46,737 bases of DNA from NCBI GenBank assembly GCA_016931115.1, contig JAFGFM010000127.1, forward strand, positions 1 to 46,737, in the 5' to 3' direction. This stretch comes from Deltaproteobacteria bacterium. Its GTDB lineage: Bacteria > Desulfobacterota > DSM-4660 > Desulfatiglandales > HGW-15. The notes beneath the pieces were generated by a model that searched no databases, was not told where the DNA came from, and saw only the letters and a program-made list of their open reading frames with translations. Made by a program: the position numbers and the translations under genes. Positions 34,601 through 41,173 of this stretch are shown here, piece after piece (position 1 is the stretch's first letter; every line of letters begins with the position of its first letter).

Positions 34601-35582
34601 CATGAACCTTTTCGGCAGAATCAATTATTGGTGATGATGTAATGCTCTCCTTACCAAGAATAACCCTGTCAGTTGCAAGCAGTTCGATCTTTCCATTTTT
34701 TCTGACAGCAGTAAGCGCCTGAATTGTCCCATCCTGGGTCACAGTGCTGCCATACATACCGGCTTGACCAAGATCGGCATTTATAATGCCATCTACATAA
34801 TTAGTTACCTCTCCGCCATTTTCAACAGATACAATGTTGGATATGATATTTTCTTTACTATCCTGATAAATATTTACCTTTTCTCCTGCAGCAAGACCTG
34901 CCCAGCCAATAAAGGCAGATATCTCACCATTGTTTTCAACATGGGTGCCAAGTAGAAAGAGAGAGCCGTACTGGGCAGTATTTATAATCCCGTGATTGGA
35001 TACCACACCCTCTGTATTTAACAGTTCTCCTGGAAAGATATAATTTTCTCTCCCAAACTTTCTATTGCCGGTTATAAAGTCACTGTCTGAGATGTTAAGT
35101 GAGGATGCGACAAGTGAGCCCACATTAACCCTTGAGCCGGGTGAAAAAAAGATGCCGTTCTGATTTATCAGGTAGACATGTCCGTCCGCAGTAAGCCTCC
35201 CGTAAATAAGGCTTGGGTCATTGTCAAATATCCTGTTTAAGACCTTCCATGCGCTGTTATTCTGCTGATTATAATGTACCCAGCCGTTAGCCCCTATATC
35301 AAATGAATCCCACTCTATTATGGCGTTGCTTTGATTCTGGTGTATAATAAGCTGATTATTGCCTATATTCTCAAGAGAAGAGACCCCCTGCACAATATTT
35401 TTTAAAGAGGGCAAAGAGTTAATATTGGGCGCTATAACACCTTTTGAAGGATCGCCATAGAATCCGGGCAAAAGCCCGGCGCCAAAGGCTGTTCCAGCAG
35501 TCTGCGTAATGGTAAAAATGCTGAGGACAATAATTACAGCCTTCTTAAAAAAGCGCCTGTTTTTTAATTTTATAGAAATCAT
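25656..35582 (-). CDS. Giant FHA-like exoprotein (TpsA of a two-partner secretion system)
   Basis: About 3308 residues from ATG35582; a TTG two codons earlier is the alternative. The signal peptide has an N-terminal basic extension and ends near AFG. The TPS domain follows (about 36-280), with IIEWDSFDIG, VLNRIFDNDPSLIYGRL, and the NQNGIFF motif at ~140 (NPNG/NxNGI type) needed for TpsB recognition. The remainder is a very long beta-helix-like run of repeated strands (GGxxxLxAxxxI, IDVSGG, SGxIxLxAxxI). A late segment with ELFDAQLSLAAGGKIELG fits the DUF3739-like FHA region. A helical insertion with Tpr-like EAEELAA and EAEDLVNRARE lies at ~2870-3000. No Cys-rich or toxin end is seen. It is probably an adhesin or surface fibre, exported by the TpsB at 35904-37535. 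Confidence 0.9.
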   Translation of the reverse strand: MISIKLKNRRFFKKAVIIVLSIFTITQTAGTAFGAGLLPGFYGDPSKGVIAPNINSLPSLKNIVQGVSSLENIGNNQLIIHQNQSNAIIEWDSFDIGANGWVHYNQQNNSAWKVLNRIFDNDPSLIYGRLTADGHVYLINQNGIFFSPGSRVNVGSLVASSLNISDSDFITGNRKFGRENYIFPGELLNTEGVVSNHGIINTAQYGSLFLLGTHVENNGEISAFIGWAGLAAGEKVNIYQDSKENIISNIVSVENGGEVTNYVDGIINADLGQAGMYGSTVTQDGTIQALTAVRKNGKIELLATDRVILGKESITSSPIIDSAEKVHESFVFTGGQIKIAGTDINNPLKRIEGYGIIEAPAGTIELKASERIYIGEDAGIDAGGLWVQKPVSEKLIDVQLNSVELRDDYGQKGEGGVLKGDTVTISSLQGSSIGNVSSHFSQDERTASEMAVKGGTITLNAGFGDIILREGSLIDASGGGVEYLDGAYNTTKLVSANNVVYDISNAPQWESYEGILGDFKYVNERYGTTKYSGVYYGGVAPLVNYSAGFLEGANAGGVTLIGSKLALDGMVDLSVTQGKYQLLYPDASNKTLYEAMGISVPEAGTLKIGDDIKVGFASSIMYPAFDPFVQEIVLSGSVEILPDSFRPNDPFPEHRNGISYISSDLLSSSGAYSIGLYTRAGISIFEDAVVSLQPGGTFEVTARKIQYEGDLTIPGGNIKLYLKSNITTDPSIAGQINPEYISHEAIGDERVHLLPGSSISVAGEIINNSMYGNNNIFDYEKGLLKGGSIVLSDESFNGEGVVVSEGAFIDISGGVETNNKGHISGGDAGALTIHGLTVLLDGSVAGYSAIGKEGGSISVHAGDISIVSHNSSSGVNTIEQEIPSELFGRFNIDDNYFDETGIVHFILLSSKGIHVEKGTSFSPSPIKIISKREDIAAAAEIDIFSVKRFNDPAISLISAPDIYIGDSSITFNTGEVFDGVVVDVVSSSEEILQIGEDALLRVFQEGSINLDGLNINISGALDAPGGAIGLNAVDINMAPGALLSVKGYDNPATSPLISGLPVGRDVFDGGSVKIKADNLSTEAGSVIDISGSEAVTNYSWGVDGKILHLTEAGAPGILNIEYFNEPKLEGDIRAEAGLANLPGASLSLVSSNTSQSMKIVRKELSAFITQGFDSIALKSAHSINFIDSMNVSIGRLLSLDAPVIDAAPVSEIKISSPWITLKNSYEYYAGRYSSISGSSLLTLDAGILDINGFITLSSFERVELNAAQDIRLSDYYYYNSTGGLAGRWGGILQSGDLVLNADRIYPETLSSFSIRATGDITVNDNGDNLNGPIYSAGANLELTGANIYHYGDIYAPLGSITLKTSGDAGRIFLGDGSTLSTNTSAHINYGIFDDSGIIWGLKKDDGGIDPDKPVESAPSGSVFVQANEVIAVGGSDIDVSGGGELFGYKFLPGTEGSNDPLKKSRQYVILPDNSVPNPGKTIIIDTNREIPAGEYYLLSEEYAFTEGAIILTDLGTGYNPEQYHTTSQGYTVITGKNAVAGTAIEDSGVRFYSLREAKDLLTEGYFEIRNIVAGDGGNITLKGNTTFIEGNIIGNPLSDEYKGGELNLSGKNILVTAAGSENESSLPENFDPAGSLAGQLSDDLLNRLVVADASVSGRGMENIILGDTATTDNIELEEGVDLNVKAIQLNARDAINIKGNANVAALSGSGDGVITFNSPQGKLLVENNAQVHASDNITINTGYFDIKGEFIVDNSSLNITSKKIFFMPNDYTDRSEAGGYITQSLWDMLKKSDYITLGYGSEITFKDAFNLNIASGLTIDASLISGSGKKVDIKSAEITFQNSGSLWGGAFDKGAGEFYISADKITLNMGVVTFDGYSQINLLSDNTFFQGRGSLVTGGADLSIKSRGLLSSAYKTQNTYNVMDYMINAGKGSVAILSGAYSANNVNVEPSSGGRFEIRAENITQSGMLNMPGSYILFDAAGAEEGDGIFLIENAAIVSSGDAYSPAGRIRLASGKGVVSLEEGTILDVSAGAQGDAGTIEIYSPAKAAVIDGYLLGMAKDNGAKGSFTIDTAAINDLGVLSNTLYQGGLTGKLDIRAREGNMILESDASIYGDHITLSADGLDSEGNIDIYGALVSTNNTEKGWIGIYAANDLTLHTNSSIGLTSGGKAVLSSMKIVTFDEGAAISGGESILFRSLRDDAGVNISLKGSVTGTDTVTVEAVRIYNAKDHDGIINSEIALWKTETANYMQTAPEKKETVYKDLITGPGTSLYYAPGIEVQSQGDLSIEMEWDLTGWRYDVDQDGSAETAGSLYLRAAGNLNINANIKDAPTNKQELWKDSNVKSWNLNFSAGSDLSVADPSAWNHNTASGNLEIKSKALIYTERGSLGFSSAGDTTINQINLNSMVTSGNIGFNLATYSGDIRGDVGGSLYLKGGAVQSSTGDITFNILNGLSLTRSNNILGAVRSLGAPPESGLNKYTEYGRGGNVFINSGGQIEAIPTKNDAWDAVYRVRDSVSMTLQDVWAASYDGGISGRDASQGIVAMSGGDIRVKAGKEITAGIGIFGKGDLEVYSGGDLNGRFLISEGAGELYAAGDFGTRSNLKNQHIELFDAQLSLAAGGKIELGTIVNPTLAKMGFTTPSSWNLGYTTSTSVNLNALNNDIILTGNTVFYDKNIQNAQKQNLLPASLSFTAGRDIIFNSTFFIAPSPTGNLLLRAGNDISGAGLDISPNKKASIYMSDIDPAQIYGNIRGLNSAGDVNNLILLLQSGHSAGVLHINDYTPVTIEAGRDINKILLYLPKETRITAGRDIRDIYYSGQNTRGSDLSIISAERDIFFSSGIVNPFQSGILHGGPGTLLVRAGNSIDLGTTDGIQLIGNQFNPYLGREDNDLVLLSGINRDLTLAAVKKLFGSDINYKYTDIPADIKSVADTYIRLMAERKYSEAEELAAQFGIEQDTAAYNAYLSAGEDGKAETLINQTRDRMIILQLTGRYLEYFDKNMDYEADSLVAGLNIQLAGAIYSKILAEGKKDEAEDLVNRAREMISDPLLNEYISGPGNIDMVESQISITGSEGGIYMAAMGDINVGKTTFSRPGSAAKNSGIFTASGGSLNILSKGDLNVNESRIMTFAGGDITVWSDKGNINAGRGSKTSINATESVAVYDQVSGTWSIEFKPPAVGSGIRSLTFDPDGLEGPKQEPLPGDVYLFAPEGEIDAGEAGISGSNVILGATEIVNAQNINFSQGSVGLPVTTTAINMGALSAGASSLTDTAGMADNATSSLAGERDQAMQDAMKALEDFIAKWLSVEVIGFYVD

Positions 35583-35903
35583 TTCCAATATCTCTCTTGA
35601 TCAATATCTATTTTAAACATCAGCAACCTGTTGTTTTAAGGGAATTTGAATTTTCACTACGAAGCACGCTGAATTCGTAAAAATATATAAATAAAATTCT
35701 TCTCCGTGTCCTCCGTGCTCTCCGTGGTGAATGGTATTTTTGAATTTCCCTTTTCCCTCGTTACTCACCCAAGGGCACGGTGCGCAGTGCCCCTACAGTT
35801 TTACACTATTATGATGTTCTAAATTCCGGCCTTTCATTCCTGTTTTCTGACTTCCGATTTCCGCCCTCTGACGACCTGTTAGCATTCAGTGGCGGTGAAT
35901 TTT
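35583..35903. repeat. 321-base intergenic region of dispersed repeats between tpsB and tpsA
   Basis: There is no gene. The region contains a CTCCGTGTCCTCCGTGCTCT-type repeat with CTCCGTGGTGAA (about 35700-35731), the palindrome GGGCACGGTGCGCAGTGCCC followed by CTAC (35773-35796), and a CTGACTTCCGATTTCCGCCC-like pyrimidine stretch (about 35848-35870). I see no promoter I would defend, although one for tpsA is expected on the minus strand near 35620. Confidence 0.6.
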
Positions 35904-37535
35904 TTAAAAAGCATATTTAACCATGAAATAACCTGTATCATCACCGCTCTTCACCATGTCAGTGTCTTCCAGTGCAATAGCCCAGTCAAACCTGTATTCA
36001 AAATTATTGAACAATGTTCCCTTTACTCCCCAACCGACGCCCTGAATACCAGTGGATTTATCTTCGCCCGGAAGAGGATTTTTTTTCCACACCTTTGCAA
36101 TGTCATAAAAATAATAAAGAGTGGCGTTTATCCTGCTTTTTTTAAACCCAAGAGCATTTATCAACTCCGGAAAATTAATCTCTACAGTGCTGTGTACTGC
36201 ATAATCGCCTGCCAGTTCTGATTCCTTGTAACCTCGAACGCTCTCCATGCCTCCCGCTATATACTGCTCATTTGATATCAAAGGTTCGCTCGCTATCTGA
36301 CCGTCCAGTTTAGCGTACAGGCTCATTTCAAGGGGGAGTTTGTTTGTCCTCTCTATGCCTGCGGTCATATAGAGGTAATCACCCCTTGCATACTTTCGTT
36401 TAATTTCAAACTCCCGCTGGTCTGTAACAAGGTTTCTGAATGTCCAGTTCAGGCCAAGACTGTATTGGGTCTTGCCCATTTTATCTGCCTGTGTGGCGCT
36501 GTATGTAACCAGAAAGGGTAAATATGCAATGGGTGTTGTTAAATCCTCCTCTTCACTGTCATGAAAATTGATATCTTCATTAAAATCCTTATAATCAACA
36601 CCAATTGTAATATTGTGGTAAAGATTCTTAAGCGCAGGCAGAGGTACAATATATCTTGCCCCGTATATAGAACCATTTCCTATAACCTCAAGCCCTTCAG
36701 CAAAGGCAGTATCACTGTCAGACCATACACCATAAAGGGCTATCATATGCATGGTGTTCCAAGGCGCGGAAAAGACATAACTCTCCGCCAGCATCTTCAC
36801 CTGATCTGTCTCCTCTGGCGCAGTCTGGTACTGAATGGAAAATGAGTGTTCCTTCTGCCAGAGGTTGTCATATCTTAAAGATCCGTTTAACCTTAACTTT
36901 TCAGTGCTGTGTGAAGACCTGTTGCTGAATTCAAGGCTGCCGTGAAGCGGTAGCTTATCTGTCACCTTGAGCTCAACATCTATTGTTCCCGGCTCTCTTC
37001 CCGGTATCATAACAGGGGATATCTTCATATCAGGATTTCTGTTGGCAAGGCCAAACTCCTGTATAATATGAGGCAAAAAAATATCATCACCGGGTGACAG
37101 GGATGGAAGGCGGTTTACAATGCTTTCCCTTGTAAAATACCTGTTACCAGTTACCCTTACATCCCTTATCTTGCTTTCTGTCACAATCAGCCTTACAAGC
37201 CCGTCTTCAACAGTCTGCTGAGGAACACCCACCTGAACTGCCGGATAGCCTGCTTTGTGGTAATATGCCTCAAGGGCCTGCCTCGCCTTTTCAACATCGC
37301 TTCCTGTTTTATCTTTGCCTGCAAGCCCCTTCAGGGCTTGAAGCATCATGCTCTCAGTCAAAATGGAGTTACCTTCCACTGTATATCCTATGATCTCAAA
37401 GGATGCATCCTCCGACTCGTCTAAAGCAAATGTGTCTGAAGAGGTAAAAATAGAGAATAAAATTACTGCCACAGCAACCCGAATGAGTCTATTGCTGACT
37501 AAATATTTTCTAATAAGATAACTGCAAATATGCAT
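35904..37535 (-). CDS. TpsB/ShlB-type two-partner secretion pore (POTRA + beta-barrel)
   Basis: About 543 residues from ATG37535; the longer frame starts with TTG37556 and neither has a clear ribosome site. The signal peptide ends near TFA. POTRA domain 1 (about 55-125) has IGYTVEGNSIL, EKARQALEAYYHKAGYPAV, and a VxLxVTES strand. POTRA 2 (about 130-200) has VRDVRVTGNRYFTRE and DIFLPHIIQEFGLANRNPDM. The 16-strand barrel follows, with the loop motif VRGYKESELAGDYA and a C-terminal YFMVKYAF ending in Phe. This matches Omp85-superfamily TpsB proteins that recognise the TPS domain. It lies directly upstream of the 9.9-kb exoprotein gene on the same strand. Confidence 0.9.
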   Translation of the reverse strand: MHICSYLIRKYLVSNRLIRVAVAVILFSIFTSSDTFALDESEDASFEIIGYTVEGNSILTESMMLQALKGLAGKDKTGSDVEKARQALEAYYHKAGYPAVQVGVPQQTVEDGLVRLIVTESKIRDVRVTGNRYFTRESIVNRLPSLSPGDDIFLPHIIQEFGLANRNPDMKISPVMIPGREPGTIDVELKVTDKLPLHGSLEFSNRSSHSTEKLRLNGSLRYDNLWQKEHSFSIQYQTAPEETDQVKMLAESYVFSAPWNTMHMIALYGVWSDSDTAFAEGLEVIGNGSIYGARYIVPLPALKNLYHNITIGVDYKDFNEDINFHDSEEEDLTTPIAYLPFLVTYSATQADKMGKTQYSLGLNWTFRNLVTDQREFEIKRKYARGDYLYMTAGIERTNKLPLEMSLYAKLDGQIASEPLISNEQYIAGGMESVRGYKESELAGDYAVHSTVEINFPELINALGFKKSRINATLYYFYDIAKVWKKNPLPGEDKSTGIQGVGWGVKGTLFNNFEYRFDWAIALEDTDMVKSGDDTGYFMVKYAF

Positions 37536-37572
37536 TTTAATATCATCACAATCCAAATGACTGAGTTTAAGA

Positions 37573-38766
37573 TTATTTTTGTACTATTCTTTTTCCATCT
37601 AACATGCTTACTGGTATCTGTTTCGTTTTATTCAGCGCGCTGTTAAGCCAATCTCTTAAAACAGGGGCAGACTGATACCCTGCTATCTTTTCAATTACCT
37701 CTCCATTTTTATTTAAAATGACTATTGATGGATATGAGTCCATTTCATAGGTATCCATAAGCTCATGATATTTTTCTCCATTCATCTTTGCCCATACAAA
37801 TTCCTTATCAAGGTTTATTACTCTGGGATCTTCCATGGTTTCATCAAAAAGCCTTTCGCACCAGGGGCACCCCTCTCGTGACAATATAAGGACAAGAGGT
37901 TTATCTTTCTTTTTTGCATTATCAATGGCCTTTAAGTGATCCTCGCTCCAGGATATCTCATTATCCTTGAATTCTGACGCTTTTTTAATGTTATCTACAG
38001 TCACATTTAGAACCAGGCTTTTCCCTGCCAGGGGGTGATTAAAATCAACAGAAAAGCTCTCCTTATCGCTTGAAACGATATACCCATTATTGCTTCCCAT
38101 ACTGAATGGGGCGCCCAGTTTGGGTTCAAGGATAATATTTATAGTATCCTTATCAGGTATTACTGAGACCTTCCCAAAGCTATCATCAGAAATAAATGGG
38201 TCCGTAAGATCTGCATAGAGGATAACCTCACCCTTTTCAACATTCGCTACTGTATGGGTAAAGTATGGGACAAACCCGACTCTTACCTCCTTTTGAGGTT
38301 CATAGCCATATCTTTTTCTAAACTCATCAAGGTGTATCATTACACGCCTTTCAATGACCTTTTTTAAAGGCATTGTCAGTATTCTATCTGCCCTCAGTGG
38401 GCCATATGCCTCTTCAGGCGTAAGAGTTACGCTCTTTGTCTCCTTTGGTTTCATGCCTGTGACAATATTGTGTATGGCAGGGATAGTATCTTCCTGCCCG
38501 GCAAGCAGGGTAATGGTTTCGAATGGCCCATTTTCATTATCCTCTTTAAGGGAGTATTTTACGGTAACAAGATCACCATGCTCCACCGTTCCATGTCTTT
38601 CTCCAAGCACGATATCTATTCTGCTCAGACCTTCATTTTCGGCCTTATTAATGGCAGGGCTGCCCATTTCTATCATGCTTTTATCACCCGCAATGCTGGA
38701 CATTGAAAAAGAATAAAAAAGGGAAATGGCAATCACCAGGTTTACTATATTTCTATTCAACTGCAT
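37573..38766 (-). CDS. SlyD/FKBP-type prolyl isomerase fused to a thioredoxin-fold domain
   Basis: About 397 residues from ATG38766 (MQLNRN), with AAGGGAG before it; the upstream ATG38811 lies deeper in the neighbouring gene. The signal peptide ends near SIAG. Two FKBP/SlyD-like regions are seen, first HGDLVTVKYSL...MKPKETKSVTLTPEEAYGP and later VDFNHPLAGKSLVLNVTV, the typical SlyD end. Residues ~290-390 form a thioredoxin-like domain with the CPWC motif in SREGCPWCERLF and a cis-Pro loop DSYPSIVILNKNG. It overlaps the preceding FKBP lipoprotein gene by 14 bases. It is plausibly a periplasmic folding and redox factor for the large exoprotein or TpsB. Confidence 0.82.
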   Translation of the reverse strand: MQLNRNIVNLVIAISLFYSFSMSSIAGDKSMIEMGSPAINKAENEGLSRIDIVLGERHGTVEHGDLVTVKYSLKEDNENGPFETITLLAGQEDTIPAIHNIVTGMKPKETKSVTLTPEEAYGPLRADRILTMPLKKVIERRVMIHLDEFRKRYGYEPQKEVRVGFVPYFTHTVANVEKGEVILYADLTDPFISDDSFGKVSVIPDKDTINIILEPKLGAPFSMGSNNGYIVSSDKESFSVDFNHPLAGKSLVLNVTVDNIKKASEFKDNEISWSEDHLKAIDNAKKKDKPLVLILSREGCPWCERLFDETMEDPRVINLDKEFVWAKMNGEKYHELMDTYEMDSYPSIVILNKNGEVIEKIAGYQSAPVLRDWLNSALNKTKQIPVSMLDGKRIVQK

Positions 38767-39610
38767 CTCCCTTATGGACAGTGATCTCACACTCCAGCCC
38801 CTCACCTCCAAAGGGGTTTATATAATCCACCCTGAACATCTCTTCACCCTTATCAACAACCCTTCCCATGATCCCGCCTGATCTTATTTTATGCCCCGTT
38901 TGTATATCTATAATGGTCTCAATATAGTCGCCTGCTTCACGCATATAACCTTTTCCAAGGGGCAGATAGACCTCTGTGCCCTCTTTAACATTAAGATGTA
39001 TAACAACCTCATTTTCTGTAACCGATATTATGTTTATTGTAACACCAGGTCTTTTTTCAGAAGTAAATATAATTCCCTTAATAGGCTCTCTTTTATATGT
39101 ATTTTTAAATGCCATTGGGTGGATTTTTCGTTCCCTTGGCGAACGCCTTGTATGGGTCATCTCAAGAAACCGCTCTTCATCAGTGAGGTTTTTATTATCC
39201 TCTGCTGTCAGAGACCTTACTGTTTTCGCCCCTGACTCCATACCGATAACAGCAAGACTTATATTTTCCAGAAGTTCATTTTCAAAGGTCTTTAACGGCC
39301 CGTAATCAGGCCCTTTTTTTTCGCTACCAGCAATAAGTTCTATCGGGCCATACTCCTTAAGGGGCAGGAATACCGGTGACTTTTTTCTATCTATCTTTTC
39401 TGCGATGCTTGAATCGGTTGTAATAACAACCTCGCCACTTTTAAAACGGCATGTAAAATCCACCATTACACTGTCGCCTTCAACTATTTTTTCCGGAATA
39501 GCTGCTTTGGATGGTTCAGGTTGTTGAACCACGCGGGTCGCAGAGCACCCCGAAATAACAAGAAAAATGGCTATATGTAAAACTGCTGTTTTTATTGTTC
39601 TGTATTTCAT
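38753..39610 (-). CDS. FKBP/SlyD-like lipoprotein
   Basis: 285 residues from ATG39610 (MKYRTIK); the longer frame adds residues with no signal sequence. The lipobox is IFLVISGCSA, so it is a probable lipoprotein. The body has GDSVMVDFTCRFKSGEVV, an FKBP strand pattern with LPLKEYGPIELIAGSE, a helical region with LTDEERFLEM, and the SlyD-like end VDYINPFGGEGLECEITV, where the usual NHPLAG is degenerate. Catalytic FKBP residues are not all recognisable, so it may act as a chaperone. It overlaps the FKBP-thioredoxin gene at its 3' end; the upstream terminator separates it from the PstS-like gene. Confidence 0.75.
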   Translation of the reverse strand: MKYRTIKTAVLHIAIFLVISGCSATRVVQQPEPSKAAIPEKIVEGDSVMVDFTCRFKSGEVVITTDSSIAEKIDRKKSPVFLPLKEYGPIELIAGSEKKGPDYGPLKTFENELLENISLAVIGMESGAKTVRSLTAEDNKNLTDEERFLEMTHTRRSPRERKIHPMAFKNTYKREPIKGIIFTSEKRPGVTINIISVTENEVVIHLNVKEGTEVYLPLGKGYMREAGDYIETIIDIQTGHKIRSGGIMGRVVDKGEEMFRVDYINPFGGEGLECEITVHKGDAVE

Positions 39611-39715
39611 AATTTCAAATCTTTCCTTTGCTTCAGATGATACCACTATCCGATACAATTATTAGGGAGTTCTTAATCTTTTGTTAAGATTTTATGAGTT
39701 GTGAAAATTTTAAAT

Positions 39716-39753
39716 AAAAAAAGGGCCTCCAAAAGAGGCCCTTAAATTCAACA
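39716..39753 (-). terminator. Intrinsic terminator after the PstS-like gene
   Basis: On the minus strand AAGGGCCUCUUUUGGAGGCC and CUUUUUUU form a strong GC stem with a U-run. It separates the PstS-like gene from the secretion locus downstream. Confidence 0.9.
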
Positions 39754-39781
39754 GAAAATTACTTATCTTTTTACATAAACC

Positions 39782-41104
39782 CTATTTAAACTTCGGATAT
39801 GAAAAATCAGTAAATTTTTCTACCTTCATCTCACCCTGTGCAGCCCAGAAGGCTGCCTTTGATGCAGGAATATTTTCCGGGTTTGATGCATAGGCATCAA
39901 GCGCCCTGACAAGTGAGCCAGCTCCAGAATCAGCAGGTGAAGCATAGAGCCACTGTGCTGCCCAGAAATCATACACACCGTTTACGATGTTGCTTCTTGT
40001 AGGCATTTCACCCTGCCATGTCATGAGTTTAACATCACCATAATTAGCTGCATCATGATATTCACCGGCAATATTGTTCGGGGCTGGCAGTGTGCCGTCT
40101 GACATTATAACCTTGTCGCCATCAGCATAACCCACAGCACCTACTCCTGTGTAGGGATCATAACCCGATCTGTTTCCAGCGCCGCCTACACACCTCATCA
40201 TATCTGATGAGCCGTCATTAAAATATATTGCAGGTGCAATACCATCAAGTACATCTTCATCATCATACGGCACTTCATTTTTAACTAATGAATAATCGCC
40301 TCTCATAACTGCGGCGTCAAGGGTGGCAACTGTTCCTGAACCTGCATGGCGCATACATACTATAACTGGCATATCTGCATTCGGATTGGATGGGTTAAAA
40401 GCGCTCCAATTTGCCACCTGGCCACTGAAGATTGATGTTGCCATTAATCTCGTCATATTGTCATAAGGAACTGGTGTGGTTGGGTTAGCGTTCCTGAAAA
40501 AGGCAAAGGGGACAACTATGGGCCTAAAGACATTATATGATGGATCCATAGTCAGATCGCCAATTGACCTTGTTGCTGTAGGATTTGATGTTGTTCTAGG
40601 CCCATATAGGTGGCCTGAACTCTGCTGCCCGAACGTCTCAGCAGCAACATCTGATGCACCTATGGTGACATCCTTGCATGAAAGTGAAGTAACCGCTCCT
40701 GTACCCCAGTTAACTGTAGCTTCATTAGCCATCTCACGTTCGCCTGGATTTGTACAACCTGGAGTATTAAATTGATTTGAATTCTGGACTGATGCTATCC
40801 CGTCAAAAGATGCCTTTGAACTGTATCTCAGGTAATAGGTGTTACCGTTACCATTAAAACCAAGCCCGCCCTGTTCAGTGCCTCTGCATATTGCTATACC
40901 ATGTGCGCCTGAATCCTTTGCTGTAGATATATCTTGAGTTCTGCAACCCTGGCTCTGCAGAAACCCCGGGGCTGCTGCTGTCCAGAATTCATACTGCGCT
41001 GATGCGCCATAAAGGTTTACATCTATTGTTGCAGCATTCGCTGCACCAACCATACCAAGCAATGAACCGCACAGAACGGTAGTCTGAATAATCCTTTTAA
41101 TCAT
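39782..41104 (-). CDS. Secreted PstS-like substrate-binding protein
   Basis: 440 residues. AAGGAGAAATAAAA precedes the ATG; the signal peptide ends at ANA. The mature start IDVNLYGASAQYEFW and later pieces are arranged as in PstS-type periplasmic phosphate-binding proteins: VVPFAFFRN, RLMATSIFSGQVANWSAF, CMRHAGSGTVATLDAAVM, and GAVGYADGD. There are additional cysteines (GCRTQD, CKDV, MRCVGG) and inserts not typical of PstS, so the ligand may differ. No ABC-transporter genes are adjacent. It follows the GEMM-controlled PEP-CTERM gene by 69 bases and ends at a strong terminator, so the two form a small unit next to the exoprotein locus. Confidence 0.75.
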   Translation of the reverse strand: MIKRIIQTTVLCGSLLGMVGAANAATIDVNLYGASAQYEFWTAAAPGFLQSQGCRTQDISTAKDSGAHGIAICRGTEQGGLGFNGNGNTYYLRYSSKASFDGIASVQNSNQFNTPGCTNPGEREMANEATVNWGTGAVTSLSCKDVTIGASDVAAETFGQQSSGHLYGPRTTSNPTATRSIGDLTMDPSYNVFRPIVVPFAFFRNANPTTPVPYDNMTRLMATSIFSGQVANWSAFNPSNPNADMPVIVCMRHAGSGTVATLDAAVMRGDYSLVKNEVPYDDEDVLDGIAPAIYFNDGSSDMMRCVGGAGNRSGYDPYTGVGAVGYADGDKVIMSDGTLPAPNNIAGEYHDAANYGDVKLMTWQGEMPTRSNIVNGVYDFWAAQWLYASPADSGAGSLVRALDAYASNPENIPASKAAFWAAQGEMKVEKFTDFSYPKFK

Positions 41105-41142
41105 TTTTATTTCTCCTTAAATAATTTTATTATTAATAATAT

Positions 41143-41159
41143 CCCCGGTGTAACCGGGG
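41143..41159 (-). other. Hairpin between the PEP-CTERM and PstS-like genes
   Basis: CCCCGG and CCGGGG flank a five-base loop. No U-run follows on the minus strand, so it is more likely a processing or stability hairpin or a weak attenuator than a terminator. Confidence 0.55.
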
Positions 41160-41173
41160 AAAACTCCATGATA

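Noticed and set aside
25656-35582. Contact-dependent inhibition toxin (CdiA-type)
   Set aside because: There is no VENN-type motif, no recognisable toxin domain at the C-terminus, and no small immunity gene follows; the next gene is the ExbB fusion.
39782-41104. Part of a phosphate ABC transporter operon
   Set aside because: No pstC, pstA, pstB or phoU genes are adjacent and a strong terminator follows the gene.
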